DNA from: Desulfobulbaceae bacterium
GTDB taxonomy: Bacteria > Desulfobacterota > Desulfobulbia > Desulfobulbales > SURF-16
DNA length: 64,000 bases
Reading direction: 5' to 3'
NCBI GenBank assembly: GCA_024637145.1
Contig: JAGXFQ010000005.1
Location: forward strand, 18,389-82,388
Shown here: positions 33,871-41,713 of the stretch, piece by piece
How positions within the stretch are numbered: the first letter of the stretch is position 1
Layout: each line of letters begins with the position of its first letter
The notes under the pieces: model-generated
What the model was told of the DNA's origin: nothing
The model's database searches: none
The model's input: only the letters and a program-made list of their open reading frames with translations
Translations under genes and position numbers: made by a program

Positions 33871-34074
33871 CTAGTGCAGTGTATCACTTAAAGTTTCGTA
33901 TATTTATGCAACTCTGCCTTTAACCACAAAGGCATTCTTTTTAATACCCCCTTGAGGGGTACAAAAACACGAAGATCTTCTTGTTTTTATGTTTTTCTTT
34001 GTGCCTTCGTGTCTTTGTGATTCGAATACAATAACGAAATTCTACACGTACATTTAAGTTCTACGGAGTACTAG
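33871..34074. mobile_element. Miniature inverted-repeat element, IS630-type, copy A
   Basis: A 204-base noncoding element bounded by CTAG on both sides. Its ends match each other in inverted orientation (CTAGTGCAGTGTATCACTTAAA against CTAGTACTCCGTAGAACTTAAA). Most of its length recurs in reverse orientation at 63688-63864. The interior holds a hairpin built from ACACGAAG/CTTCGTGT words and A/T runs. CTAG with TA duplication is the usual target of IS630/Tc1-mariner elements. The right CTAG coincides with the stop codon of metV. Copy A has an extra 27-base insert near 33932-33962 including TACCCC-CTTGA-GGGGTA. There is no transposase inside it. Confidence 0.75.
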
Positions 34075-34739
34075 ATGGTGAGGTCTTCCCGCACGATCTT
34101 GCGTGGTCCGCCATGGCTGGTGGTTGACCAGTCGCGGATGGGAGCGATCCGGTCTAGGCCTTCGCTCTGGCCGATCCGGATCATCCGGTCATGGATGGCT
34201 TGCCAGATGCACTCCACATCCGCATGGATTTCACAGCGACCGTTCACCGAGCCGCCGCAAGGGCCGTTCATCAGGCTCTTGGCGCATCGCACCACCGGGC
34301 AGAGACCGCCGGTGAGATGGAGAATGCAGTCGCCGCAGCCGGCGCATTGTTCAGACCAGATGCCCTGTTCGGCGGAGCCGCCCATGAAGGAGGTGTTCAG
34401 GGCCGGATAGACGGTGTCTTGGGGGCGGAGATTGGCAATGAAGTTCACTCCCACCCCGCAGGCCGTGGAGACAATGGCGTCATAGGTACCCTTGAACTGA
34501 TCAATGGAGTCGATAAACTCCTTGTCACACTGGCGGACCAGGGAGTCGCAGCTCACCTGGGCCTCTTTGCCCTCTTTTTTCAGGCCGATGCGGATCAGGG
34601 AGGCCAGAATCTCGGCCTCACGCTCGCCGCCGGCAGAGCAGACAGAGACACAGCCCCGGCAGGCCAGGACCAGAATTTTTTTGGCATCCTTGACCATGGC
34701 CAGGATTTCCGCCACGGGTTTACGTTCGGCAATAATCAT
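34071..34739 (-). CDS. metV: MetV-type methylene-THF reductase small subunit
   Basis: A 222-residue zinc- and iron-sulfur protein of the MetV/MTHFR_C family, which in acetogens partners MetF. The C-terminal part shows CAGCGDCILHLTGGLCP, VRCAKSLMNGPCGGSVNGRC (Cys132, 135, 138, 147, 152, 161, 169), which is the family hallmark. The N-terminal part (residues 1-120) carries further cysteines (ACRGCVSVC, CDSLVRQC, STACGVG). It overlaps mvhD by four bases. Its stop codon lies in the CTAG edge of a miniature mobile element, see finding. Electrons probably come from the MvhD/HdrC proteins. Confidence 0.88.
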   Translation of the reverse strand: MIIAERKPVAEILAMVKDAKKILVLACRGCVSVCSAGGEREAEILASLIRIGLKKEGKEAQVSCDSLVRQCDKEFIDSIDQFKGTYDAIVSTACGVGVNFIANLRPQDTVYPALNTSFMGGSAEQGIWSEQCAGCGDCILHLTGGLCPVVRCAKSLMNGPCGGSVNGRCEIHADVECIWQAIHDRMIRIGQSEGLDRIAPIRDWSTTSHGGPRKIVREDLTI

Positions 34740-35155
34740 TTTGAGCCTCCGTCAAAAGCAGGACCTAGGGCGCTGATACGTTTATGCATTAACTGGGCAG
34801 CCTCCACAAATTCCAGGTGAAAACCGCGGGCGCAATGGAACATCTCGGCCCGTTCGGCGCCCAGGCCCAGTTCCTGTAAGGATTTCTGAACAGCAAGAAC
34901 CCGTTTTGCCGCCCGTTCGCTGCCCTTTTTGTTGTGGCATGCATCCACTGGGCAGCCCACAAAAAAGACAGCGTCCGCCCCCTCTTCAAAGGCCTTGAGA
35001 AGGGTGATCTCCTTAAGTTTGCCGCCGCAGACCAAGCGGTTCAGGGTGACATTCTCGGGCATCCCATCGGCCTTCAGGCTCTCTGCTCCTTCGGCCAGGC
35101 TCTGCTGGGAGGTGTAATGACAACAAAATGCTTGGATATTTGGAGTAAAGCTCAT
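34736..35155 (-). CDS. MvhD-like hydrogenase iron-sulfur subunit
   Basis: A 139-residue protein of the MvhD/FlxABCD delta family that binds a 2Fe-2S cluster and links Hdr complexes to electron donors. Cysteines at 11, 12, 43, 68, 73 and 108 fit (FCCHYTSQQ, VCGGKLKE, VGCPVDACH, FHCARGFH). A GGAGA lies five bases before the ATG at 35155; an upstream in-frame start at 35197 is ruled out by lack of family residues. It overlaps metV by four bases at its 3' end and follows the HdrC-like gene by 59 bases. Confidence 0.88.
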   Translation of the reverse strand: MSFTPNIQAFCCHYTSQQSLAEGAESLKADGMPENVTLNRLVCGGKLKEITLLKAFEEGADAVFFVGCPVDACHNKKGSERAAKRVLAVQKSLQELGLGAERAEMFHCARGFHLEFVEAAQLMHKRISALGPAFDGGSK

Positions 35156-35214
35156 CTCACTCTCCGTAAAATTAAACCCGCCGGGCGGGGAGTCCATGGT
35201 CCACTTTCTCGTTT

Positions 35215-35772
35215 TCAGCCGGCAGTGGCAATGAGGCGTTCATCCTCACCCTGGTTCTGCCGGATAGCCTGGGCCGGACATTCCGCAACGCAGATTCCGC
35301 AGCCGCGGCAGGTCTCGGCGTCGATAAAGGCCACGCCTTTAACATCAATAACCGGGACCTCAAAGGGGCAGACCCGCACGCAGGTGAGGCAGGAGACGCA
35401 TTGGTCGCGCTCCACCCAGGCGATTTTCCCCTTTTGGCGCAGATCCTCTTCACTGATAATACCCTCTTTCATGGCCAATTTCTGGAGAGCGGAGATGATG
35501 GCCGCAAAGCGGACATTCTGGGGACAGACAAAGACACAGCCCTGGCACTGGGAGCAGTACCAGAGGAGGTCTGCCTTGAGCACTTGCTCTTTCAGGCCCA
35601 TGCGGACCATGTGGATAATCTTGCGGGGGTCAAATTCAGGAATGGCCTGACTGACCGGGCAGGCGCCACTGCAGGCACCACAGGAAAAACAGGAGTTGAG
35701 ATATTCGCCACCGGGGATGGCGGTCACCTCAGACCCGAAGTCGGCATTGATCTCTTTACTGGTGATTGCCAT
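35215..35772 (-). CDS. HdrC/HdrA-like polyferredoxin
   Basis: A 185-residue cytoplasmic iron-sulfur protein with four CxxCxxCxxxCP clusters: Cys28-38, Cys73-83, Cys125-135 and Cys155-165. The first two pairs resemble HdrC (CFSCGACSGACP, CSQCQGCVFVCP) and the last two the ferredoxin tail of HdrA or similar. It is first gene of the operon with mvhD and metV and should feed electrons to the reductase. No HdrA/HdrB catalytic subunit is present in this window, so the usual flavin-bifurcating partner must be elsewhere or missing. Upstream is the long gap before kdsD; the strand is the same. Confidence 0.85.
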   Translation of the reverse strand: MAITSKEINADFGSEVTAIPGGEYLNSCFSCGACSGACPVSQAIPEFDPRKIIHMVRMGLKEQVLKADLLWYCSQCQGCVFVCPQNVRFAAIISALQKLAMKEGIISEEDLRQKGKIAWVERDQCVSCLTCVRVCPFEVPVIDVKGVAFIDAETCRGCGICVAECPAQAIRQNQGEDERLIATAG

Positions 35773-36033
35773 AATTTCCTCGTGTAAAAAAAATAAACAA
35801 ACAGGATTTGAAGATTATTTTTGCGTAGAAAGCTGCGCGCCAGAATGTCAAAAAAAGGGGGTAAGAGACAAGACCGGCAAAAAAAACCAGCCGGGAATGC
35901 AAGAAGGGGCTGGCAGGATGGATATGTATCAAAAAGACAGTCAAAGAAGCTACCAGAAGCGCCCACCTTTTGTCAAGGAGATCTCAGGGGGATATCTCTC
36001 TATTTCTCCCTGTATTTAGGTAGTTGTACGGAC

Positions 36034-37008
36034 TCACACCAGGAGGCGGAACTCACCTTTGCCCAGCAGGTCGTGGAGGTGGAGGAGGCCGCACAGCTCC
36101 CCGGCGGCAGTGGTCACCGGCAGGGCCGTGACCTCGTAGCGCTGCATAATGCTGAGGGCATCGGCGGTGAGCAGATCTTCAGCAATGGTCTTGGGGCCAG
36201 GGGTCATGACCTGGCTGGCAATAAGCTGGCCCAGGCCGGCCATGTTGCGGCTAATCTGCCGGCGGATGTCGCCATCGGTAATAATGCCGAGCAGGCCTTT
36301 GTCCTCAATAACCAGTACTGCCCCGATGTTCTTTTCGTTAAGGATGGCCACGGCATCTGCAAAGCTTGTCTGGGGAGTGACAATGGGCAGGGCAGCCCCG
36401 GTCATCATCACCTCGGAAACCTTAACCTTTAACCGTTCACCCAGGCTGCCGCCGGGATGGTTTCTGCGGAAATCACAGGCGGCAAAATGCTTGCGGTCAA
36501 TGAGCACCACGGCCAGGGCATCACCAATGGCCAGGGCCGCCGTGGTACTGGCGGTGGGGGCCAGGCCCAGGGGGCACGCCTCTCTGGGCACGGCGGCACG
36601 CAGGGTGGCATCAGCAAAGCCGGCCAGAGTGGAGGCGTGGCTGCTGGTGAGAGCGATGATCTTGACTCCCCTTTTCTTCAGGGTGGGCATCAGGAGGTTG
36701 AGCTCTGAGGTCTCGCCGCTATAGGAGATGGCCAGCACCACATCGGTTGGGTAGACAATACCGAGATCACCATGCATGGCCTCCACCGGATGCAGAAAGA
36801 GTGCAGGGGTGCCGGTGGAATTGAGGGTGGCGGCAATCTTGAGGCCGATGATCCCTGATTTGCCGATACCGGTGATGATGACGCGGCTGGGGCAGGCCAG
36901 AATCAGCTCGATGGCCTTGTCGAAATCGGCATCAAGCTGATCAATAACGGCAGTGATGCCTTCTGCTTCGATCTGTAGAACCTCTTTGGCGCGGTTAAGT
37001 GAAGACAT
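36034..37008 (-). CDS. kdsD: Arabinose-5-phosphate isomerase KdsD
   Basis: A 324-residue enzyme of LPS synthesis converting ribulose-5-phosphate to arabinose-5-phosphate for Kdo. A SIS domain (about 30-175; VIITGIGKSGIIG, SYSGETSELN) is followed by two CBS domains (about 200-324; TDGDIRRQI, MQRYEVTALPV). Length and layout match GutQ/KdsD. No Shine-Dalgarno is visible before the ATG; instead a 9-base tandem repeat lies just upstream. It starts 122 bases downstream of the purF stop codon on the same strand. Confidence 0.95.
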   Translation of the reverse strand: MSSLNRAKEVLQIEAEGITAVIDQLDADFDKAIELILACPSRVIITGIGKSGIIGLKIAATLNSTGTPALFLHPVEAMHGDLGIVYPTDVVLAISYSGETSELNLLMPTLKKRGVKIIALTSSHASTLAGFADATLRAAVPREACPLGLAPTASTTAALAIGDALAVVLIDRKHFAACDFRRNHPGGSLGERLKVKVSEVMMTGAALPIVTPQTSFADAVAILNEKNIGAVLVIEDKGLLGIITDGDIRRQISRNMAGLGQLIASQVMTPGPKTIAEDLLTADALSIMQRYEVTALPVTTAAGELCGLLHLHDLLGKGEFRLLV

Positions 37009-37021
37009 TTTTTTAGGCTAT

Positions 37022-37057
37022 GAAGTTAGAGGAGTTAGAGAAGTTAGAGAAGTTAGA
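37022..37057. repeat. Four tandem copies of a 9-base unit upstream of kdsD
   Basis: Plus-strand units GAAGTTAGA, GGAGTTAGA, GAAGTTAGA, GAAGTTAGA run without gap from 37022 to 37057, followed by a partial GGAGGCAAG. The block lies 14 bases upstream of the kdsD start, between purF and kdsD. It is a candidate slipped-strand repeat in the leader. Confidence 0.8.
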
Positions 37058-37130
37058 GGAGGCAAGGAAGAGGTGTCATTCTATACTTCTTTATCTCCTC
37101 TTCATTCTTTACATTCCTGATGCAGTAGCA

Positions 37131-38549
37131 TCAGCCGCATCCACATCCCAGGGTATTTTTGTGGAAGCTCAAGTCCGGCTCCACTGGATACGTGCCGTTG
37201 AAGCAGGCCAGGCAGAAGGTCTCTTTGGGCATGCCCGAGGCCTCCACCAGCCCTTCCAGGCTCAGGTAATAGAGGGAGTCAAGGTCCAGGTATTGGCGGA
37301 TCTCTTCCACGGACTTCTGGGCGGCAATGAGCTGGCCACAATCAGGAAAGTCGATGCCGTAATAGCAGGGATTGCGGGTGGGCGGACAGCTGATCAGCAT
37401 GTGCACCTCCTTGGCCCCGGCCTTGCGTATTGATTTTACCCGGCTTCGGCCTGTGGTGCCGCGGATAATGGAATCCTCAATAATAATGACGCGCTTGCCC
37501 TCCAGGAAGGAACGCACCGGGTTGAGCTTCACCCGCACGGAAAAGTCACGCATGGACTGGGAAGGCTGGATAAAGGTGCGGCCCACGTAATGGTTGCGGA
37601 TGACGCCAAACTCCAAAGGAATGCCCGAGGCATGGGAGTAGCCGATAGCCGCATAGTTGCCGGAGTCGGGAAAGGGCATGACGAAATCGGCATCGATTTT
37701 ACATTCCCGGGCCAGGATTTCACCGGTGCGTTTGCGGTAATTGTAGACGTTAATGCCGAAGATGTCACTGTCGGGTCTGGCGAAATAGACCTGCTCAAAG
37801 ATGCAGAAGCTTGTTTTCTGTTTGCCCTGCGGGAAAAAGGATTCAATCCCCTCCTCGCTGATGATCAGGGCCTCGCCCGGTTCAATATCACGGACATAGT
37901 CCGCCTCAATAAGATCAAGGGCGCAGGTCTCGGAGGCCAGCACATGGCCGCCGTTGGGCAGTTTGCCCAGGCATAAGGGGCGGAAACCCTGGGGATCGCG
38001 CATGGCCACCATCTGGGTGCGGGTCATGAGCACAATGGAATAGGCCCCCTTGATCTGGCAGGCCACCTCATGGACGGCCTCTTTCAGACTCTTGCTGCAG
38101 CACTCCTTGGCCAGCAGGTGGACCACCGCCTCACTGTCCATGGTGGACTGGAAAATGGAGCCTTTTTCCTCAAGGCTGTCTCTGAGGGCGCGGATATTGA
38201 CCAGGTTGCCGTTATGGGCCACGGAATAGGTCTCGCCGCGATGATTGGCGGTAAAGGGCTGGGCATTAACCAGGTTTGAGGCGCCGGTGGTGGAATAGCG
38301 CACATGGCCGATGGCCAGGTGACCTTGGAGATGCTCAAAATCCTGTTCCTTGAAAACCTCGGAAACCAGGCCCATGGCCTTGTGTTCATAGACCTTTGTG
38401 CCGTCTGAGGAGGTGATGCCGGCACTTTCCTGACCCCGGTGCTGCAGGGCGTAGAGGCCGAAATAGGTGAGTTTGGCAGAATCCTGGTGGTTAAATATGC
38501 CGCAGATTCCGCATTCTTCCTTGGGGCGTGTAGAGGCTTGTCTCGCCAT
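37131..38549 (-). CDS. purF: Amidophosphoribosyltransferase PurF
   Basis: A 472-residue glutamine PRPP amidotransferase, first committed step of purine synthesis. After a 12-residue propeptide, the processed catalytic Cys13 begins CGICGIF, followed by HRGQESAGI, GHVRYSTTG and the PRPP motif VIIIEDSIIRGTTG. The C-terminal CGCG and the inserted cysteines support the 4Fe-4S form. AAGGA precedes the ATG. It is separated from kdsD by 122 bases. Confidence 0.96.
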   Translation of the reverse strand: MARQASTRPKEECGICGIFNHQDSAKLTYFGLYALQHRGQESAGITSSDGTKVYEHKAMGLVSEVFKEQDFEHLQGHLAIGHVRYSTTGASNLVNAQPFTANHRGETYSVAHNGNLVNIRALRDSLEEKGSIFQSTMDSEAVVHLLAKECCSKSLKEAVHEVACQIKGAYSIVLMTRTQMVAMRDPQGFRPLCLGKLPNGGHVLASETCALDLIEADYVRDIEPGEALIISEEGIESFFPQGKQKTSFCIFEQVYFARPDSDIFGINVYNYRKRTGEILARECKIDADFVMPFPDSGNYAAIGYSHASGIPLEFGVIRNHYVGRTFIQPSQSMRDFSVRVKLNPVRSFLEGKRVIIIEDSIIRGTTGRSRVKSIRKAGAKEVHMLISCPPTRNPCYYGIDFPDCGQLIAAQKSVEEIRQYLDLDSLYYLSLEGLVEASGMPKETFCLACFNGTYPVEPDLSFHKNTLGCGCG

Positions 38550-38738
38550 GCCGTTATCCTTTGCTGTGGTGAAAAATAATGGGTCGGGTCAGGCATGCCG
38601 TCTCCCTGATCGAGAGGCCGGAAACCATAAAAAAAGCCAATGCCTTTCCCATAAAAAAAAGGTCATAATGTACCCCCTTTGATTTGGGGACGCAAAAGAT
38701 ATTTAAGTTTTTTTTTAAGCAGCTGCAATAGCTGGGGA

Positions 38739-40295
38739 TTATTCTTTTTTTGTTTTGGCCCGCTCTGGCTCGGCGCCGCAGCGCCGCTGGCTGTGGTCCA
38801 GACCGGCGTAGAAATGGACCCATGAGGAGCCGTCGGTGAGGCTCCAGTCCCGGGGCGGGATATAGCCCTGGCCGGGATGACCGTTCTTTTTAGCACTTTT
38901 TAGACGCTCATAGGCCAGGACGTAATGGCACCGCTTCTGGCCGGGGTAGACCTCGCACCAGCCGTCCACACTGCCCCCGCAGGGGCCGTTCAGCAGGTAT
39001 TTGGCACAGCCGGACTGGGGGCATCTGTAGCCATATTCGGCCAGGGTGCAGTCGCCGCAGTTCTGGCAGGCGAAGAGGATGAATTTAGAGAAGTGCTCCA
39101 GCCAGAAAAGGGGGCGGCGCAGGATGGTTTTGTTCAGGGCCAGGCACCACTTCTGGGCCGGCCTGTAGAGGCGGCCCTCAGGGACAAAGGCCAGCTGGTG
39201 CATGAAGTTGCTGAAATGAAAGAGCAGGGATTGCCTTTTGGGGGCGGCCAGAGGGGTTTTTTCCTTCCGGTTCAGGCCGGTGGACAGCTCTTGCTGATAA
39301 TAATAAAAACCAGGGGCAGGGCCTGGCTGAAAGTCGCCCAGCAAATCAGACCACTGATGCTCTCTTGCCGCAGCCTGGCTGAGGACAAAGTCAATATCAG
39401 CCATCTCCAGGCCGGGCCCACCGATATGGGCGCCCTTATAGCCCAGGCCCCGTAGAACAGCAAGCTGGCTTGCCGCCCGTTCCAGGCGGGCCTTTTTGCC
39501 TTTGTCCCCTGACCGGGATTCCCTTTCCATTTCCTGGAAAATATGGTCCGGGATCATGCAGCCTGGAATGGCCCGGTTGTGCATGAGGCGGGCCACATGG
39601 ATGTTGGGGATAAAGAGATTGCCAAGGAGGGGAAAATCAAGACCATGCTCCTCCACATAGAACAGGGCCTCCTGATATTTGCGGGCGTCAAAGCCCAGCT
39701 GGGTGATGCCGTAATGGGCCCCCGCCCCGATCTTGCGCTGGAGCTTGTAATACTGCATCTTCAGCTCCGCCTCTGAATACTTGAACGGTGAAATGGCCAC
39801 CCCTATACAAAAGGAAGTGGGGGGCAGATCGTGGCTGGTTTTACCGTTATTGAGATGGGTGAGGAGGTCGATGAGGTGCACGGTGTCCAGGTCAAAGACC
39901 GGTTTGGGATGACCGCAATAGCCTTTCTGGGGATAGTCGCCGGCGATGACCAGCAGATTGTGGAGGCCAATGCGGTCCCAGCCGTAGAGCAGGCTTTCCA
40001 TCATGTTGCGGTTTTTATCCTTGCAGGAAAAATGGCTGATGACATCCATGCCCATCTCCAGGATCTCCTTGCCGATGACATCCGGGGCCAGGGTGGCGTG
40101 ACCGCCGGCATTATCGGTGAGGGAGACCGCGCAGATGCGGCCATCAGCAGCCATGCTCCGGGCCAGCTCCAGGGCCTTGGTATGGAGCTTGGAACGGCCG
40201 CCCCGGCCCGGCACCAGTTCAAAAGAGAGGGTGAACTCCTGGGGGTCATAGAGGGATTTTTGAAAGGGTCCCTGTGTTATTGCTGGCGCGGACAT
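38739..40295 (-). CDS. MetF-MetV fusion: methylene-THF reductase with C-terminal zinc domain
   Basis: A 518-residue protein. Residues 15-330 are a MetF TIM barrel (LSFELVPGRGG, SLTDNAGGH, LLVIAGDYP, GITQLGFDA). Residues 410-500 carry the MTHFR_C domain found in MetV (CQNCGDCTLAEYGYRCP, then CAKYLLNGPCGGSVDGWC). So both halves of the two-subunit acetogen enzyme are fused in one chain. This makes a second potential methylene-THF reductase in 10 kb. The middle part (about 330-400) is helical and Gln-rich. It is alone on its transcript, upstream of purF on the same strand. Confidence 0.88.
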   Translation of the reverse strand: MSAPAITQGPFQKSLYDPQEFTLSFELVPGRGGRSKLHTKALELARSMAADGRICAVSLTDNAGGHATLAPDVIGKEILEMGMDVISHFSCKDKNRNMMESLLYGWDRIGLHNLLVIAGDYPQKGYCGHPKPVFDLDTVHLIDLLTHLNNGKTSHDLPPTSFCIGVAISPFKYSEAELKMQYYKLQRKIGAGAHYGITQLGFDARKYQEALFYVEEHGLDFPLLGNLFIPNIHVARLMHNRAIPGCMIPDHIFQEMERESRSGDKGKKARLERAASQLAVLRGLGYKGAHIGGPGLEMADIDFVLSQAAAREHQWSDLLGDFQPGPAPGFYYYQQELSTGLNRKEKTPLAAPKRQSLLFHFSNFMHQLAFVPEGRLYRPAQKWCLALNKTILRRPLFWLEHFSKFILFACQNCGDCTLAEYGYRCPQSGCAKYLLNGPCGGSVDGWCEVYPGQKRCHYVLAYERLKSAKKNGHPGQGYIPPRDWSLTDGSSWVHFYAGLDHSQRRCGAEPERAKTKKE

Positions 40296-40630
40296 AGGGT
40301 TCTCGGGTTACCAGCCTCTTTTTTGGGCCTGAACAAGCAGGCGGCTGGGAGTTTATTGATATGATATGAATAAATGTACTTTTTAAGCACAGCGAATAGT
40401 TGAGGGGCTGTCGGGCCACGACCCACCCGTGACCATGATACCCCAGGGCCCGGAGATAAAAAAGGGGTCGCCGTAATTTCCCGCCGCAAATCGCTGCCAA
40501 AGAAAAAAAAGTTCCAGGGCTGTGGCCCCCTTCATGGTAAAAAAGGAGAAACGCCTTCTGAGCGGTCTGGGTTCCCCGCCAGGTCCTGGTCGGCAGAAAC
40601 GGTTTAGTTTATCGAGAAAAAGGAGAGGAT
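40296..40630. other. Divergent intergenic stretch
   Basis: 335 bases between the divergent MetF-MetV fusion and the methyltransferase gene. It contains AT-rich segments near 40350-40385 that could hold promoters and a good ribosome binding site (AAGGAGAG) before the plus-strand gene. No riboswitch was recognised. Confidence 0.4.
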
Positions 40631-41305
40631 ATGCGTGAGCAGCATCGGCCTGGGTGGCAGGAGGTTTCCCGGGTTTTTGATGAGCGGGCCCAGGAGTATG
40701 ACAGCTGGTTCGACGACAGCCTCCTTTTTGCCATTGAACTTGCCGCCTTGCAGGAGCTGGCCACCCCCCTGGCCGAACCGCGGCTGGAAGTGGGGGTGGG
40801 ACCGGGCCGTTTTGCCGACGAACTCGGGGTGGCGGTGGGTATTGATCCGGCCCGGCAGCCCCTGCTTCTAGCCGCCCAGCGGATTGCCGGGGTCTGTCAG
40901 GGGGTGGGGGAGGAGCTCCCTCTGCGGCCGGCCGGGACGGGCACGATTTTCATCATTTTCACCCTCTGTTTCACCCGGCAGCCGGCCCGGGTGGTGGCCC
41001 AGGCCGCGCAGGCCCTGCGGCCGGGAGGACATCTGGTGTTGGGTGTGGTCCCTGGCAGTGGCCCTTGGGGAGCGGCCCTGCTGGCCAAAAAAAAGGCCGG
41101 CCATCCCTTCTATCAATATGCCTCTTTTTATGAGCTAAAGGAGGTGGAGGCCTGGCTGCTGGCCGCCGGACTGCAGGTGGTGGAAGAGCGCTCCACCCTC
41201 TACCAGAGTCCAGAGGCCCTGGTGGGCTTTGAATCTTCCCGGCCCGGCCGGCAGCGAGATGCCGGCTTTGTGGTTCTGGTGGCCCGTAAAGGCCAGTCCG
41301 GGTAG
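40631..41305 (+). CDS. SAM-dependent methyltransferase, class I
   Basis: A 224-residue methyltransferase of the UbiE/COQ5-like type. The start FDERAQEYDSWFD is typical, followed by the SAM-binding motif RLEVGVGPGRFADEL (motif I), then AVGIDPARQPLL and QALRPGGHLVLGVVPG (post-motif). The substrate is not predictable. AAGGAGAGG precedes the ATG. It is a single gene, convergent with the zinc-ribbon gene. Confidence 0.85.
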   Translation: MREQHRPGWQEVSRVFDERAQEYDSWFDDSLLFAIELAALQELATPLAEPRLEVGVGPGRFADELGVAVGIDPARQPLLLAAQRIAGVCQGVGEELPLRPAGTGTIFIIFTLCFTRQPARVVAQAAQALRPGGHLVLGVVPGSGPWGAALLAKKKAGHPFYQYASFYELKEVEAWLLAAGLQVVEERSTLYQSPEALVGFESSRPGRQRDAGFVVLVARKGQSG

Positions 41306-41351
41306 CCTGGGGCCAAGGGTCTGCCGGCCGCCAGGGAGCGGTCCGGGCTGA

Positions 41352-41585
41352 TCAGTGCCGGCGGTGGAGCCGGCGCAGGCGCTCCTGTATCTGGTCGCTG
41401 CTGAAAAGGGCAGTGGCGCCAATGACCAGGGCAGAGGTGATGAGCAGGGGGAGCCAGAGGGGGGAGGAATGATACTGCAGGGGCGGCAGATTGGGAGGCA
41501 GATCCCGGGAGCAGTAGCGGCAGACAATGGCGTTGGCGTAGATGCTTTCCTGGCAGTAAGGGCAGGTTTGTGTTTTTCTATCCAT
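41352..41585 (-). CDS. Small zinc-ribbon membrane protein
   Basis: A 77-residue protein. The start DRKTQTCPYCQESI with VCRYCSRDL forms a double CxxC zinc ribbon, followed by a single membrane helix (LWLPLLITSALVIGATALF) and a basic tail. No specific function is known. ATG at 41585 is used because no Shine-Dalgarno supports the alternative TTG at 41603. Confidence 0.65.
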   Translation of the reverse strand: MDRKTQTCPYCQESIYANAIVCRYCSRDLPPNLPPLQYHSSPLWLPLLITSALVIGATALFSSDQIQERLRRLHRRH

Positions 41586-41713
41586 GGGAGTAGTAAGAGG
41601 CAAAGGTGGGAGAGCGGCAAAAGGATTTTTTGAAGAACCCTTTTTGTGGATAATTATAATAAATTATAGGTCCCTTGCCCAGGTGTCAAGCGCATCTGGT
41701 GAGGCCTCTGATA

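Noticed and set aside
37020..37433. Open frame beginning with Lys/Glu/Leu repeats
   Set aside because: It is produced by translating the 9-base tandem repeat and continues antisense to purF.
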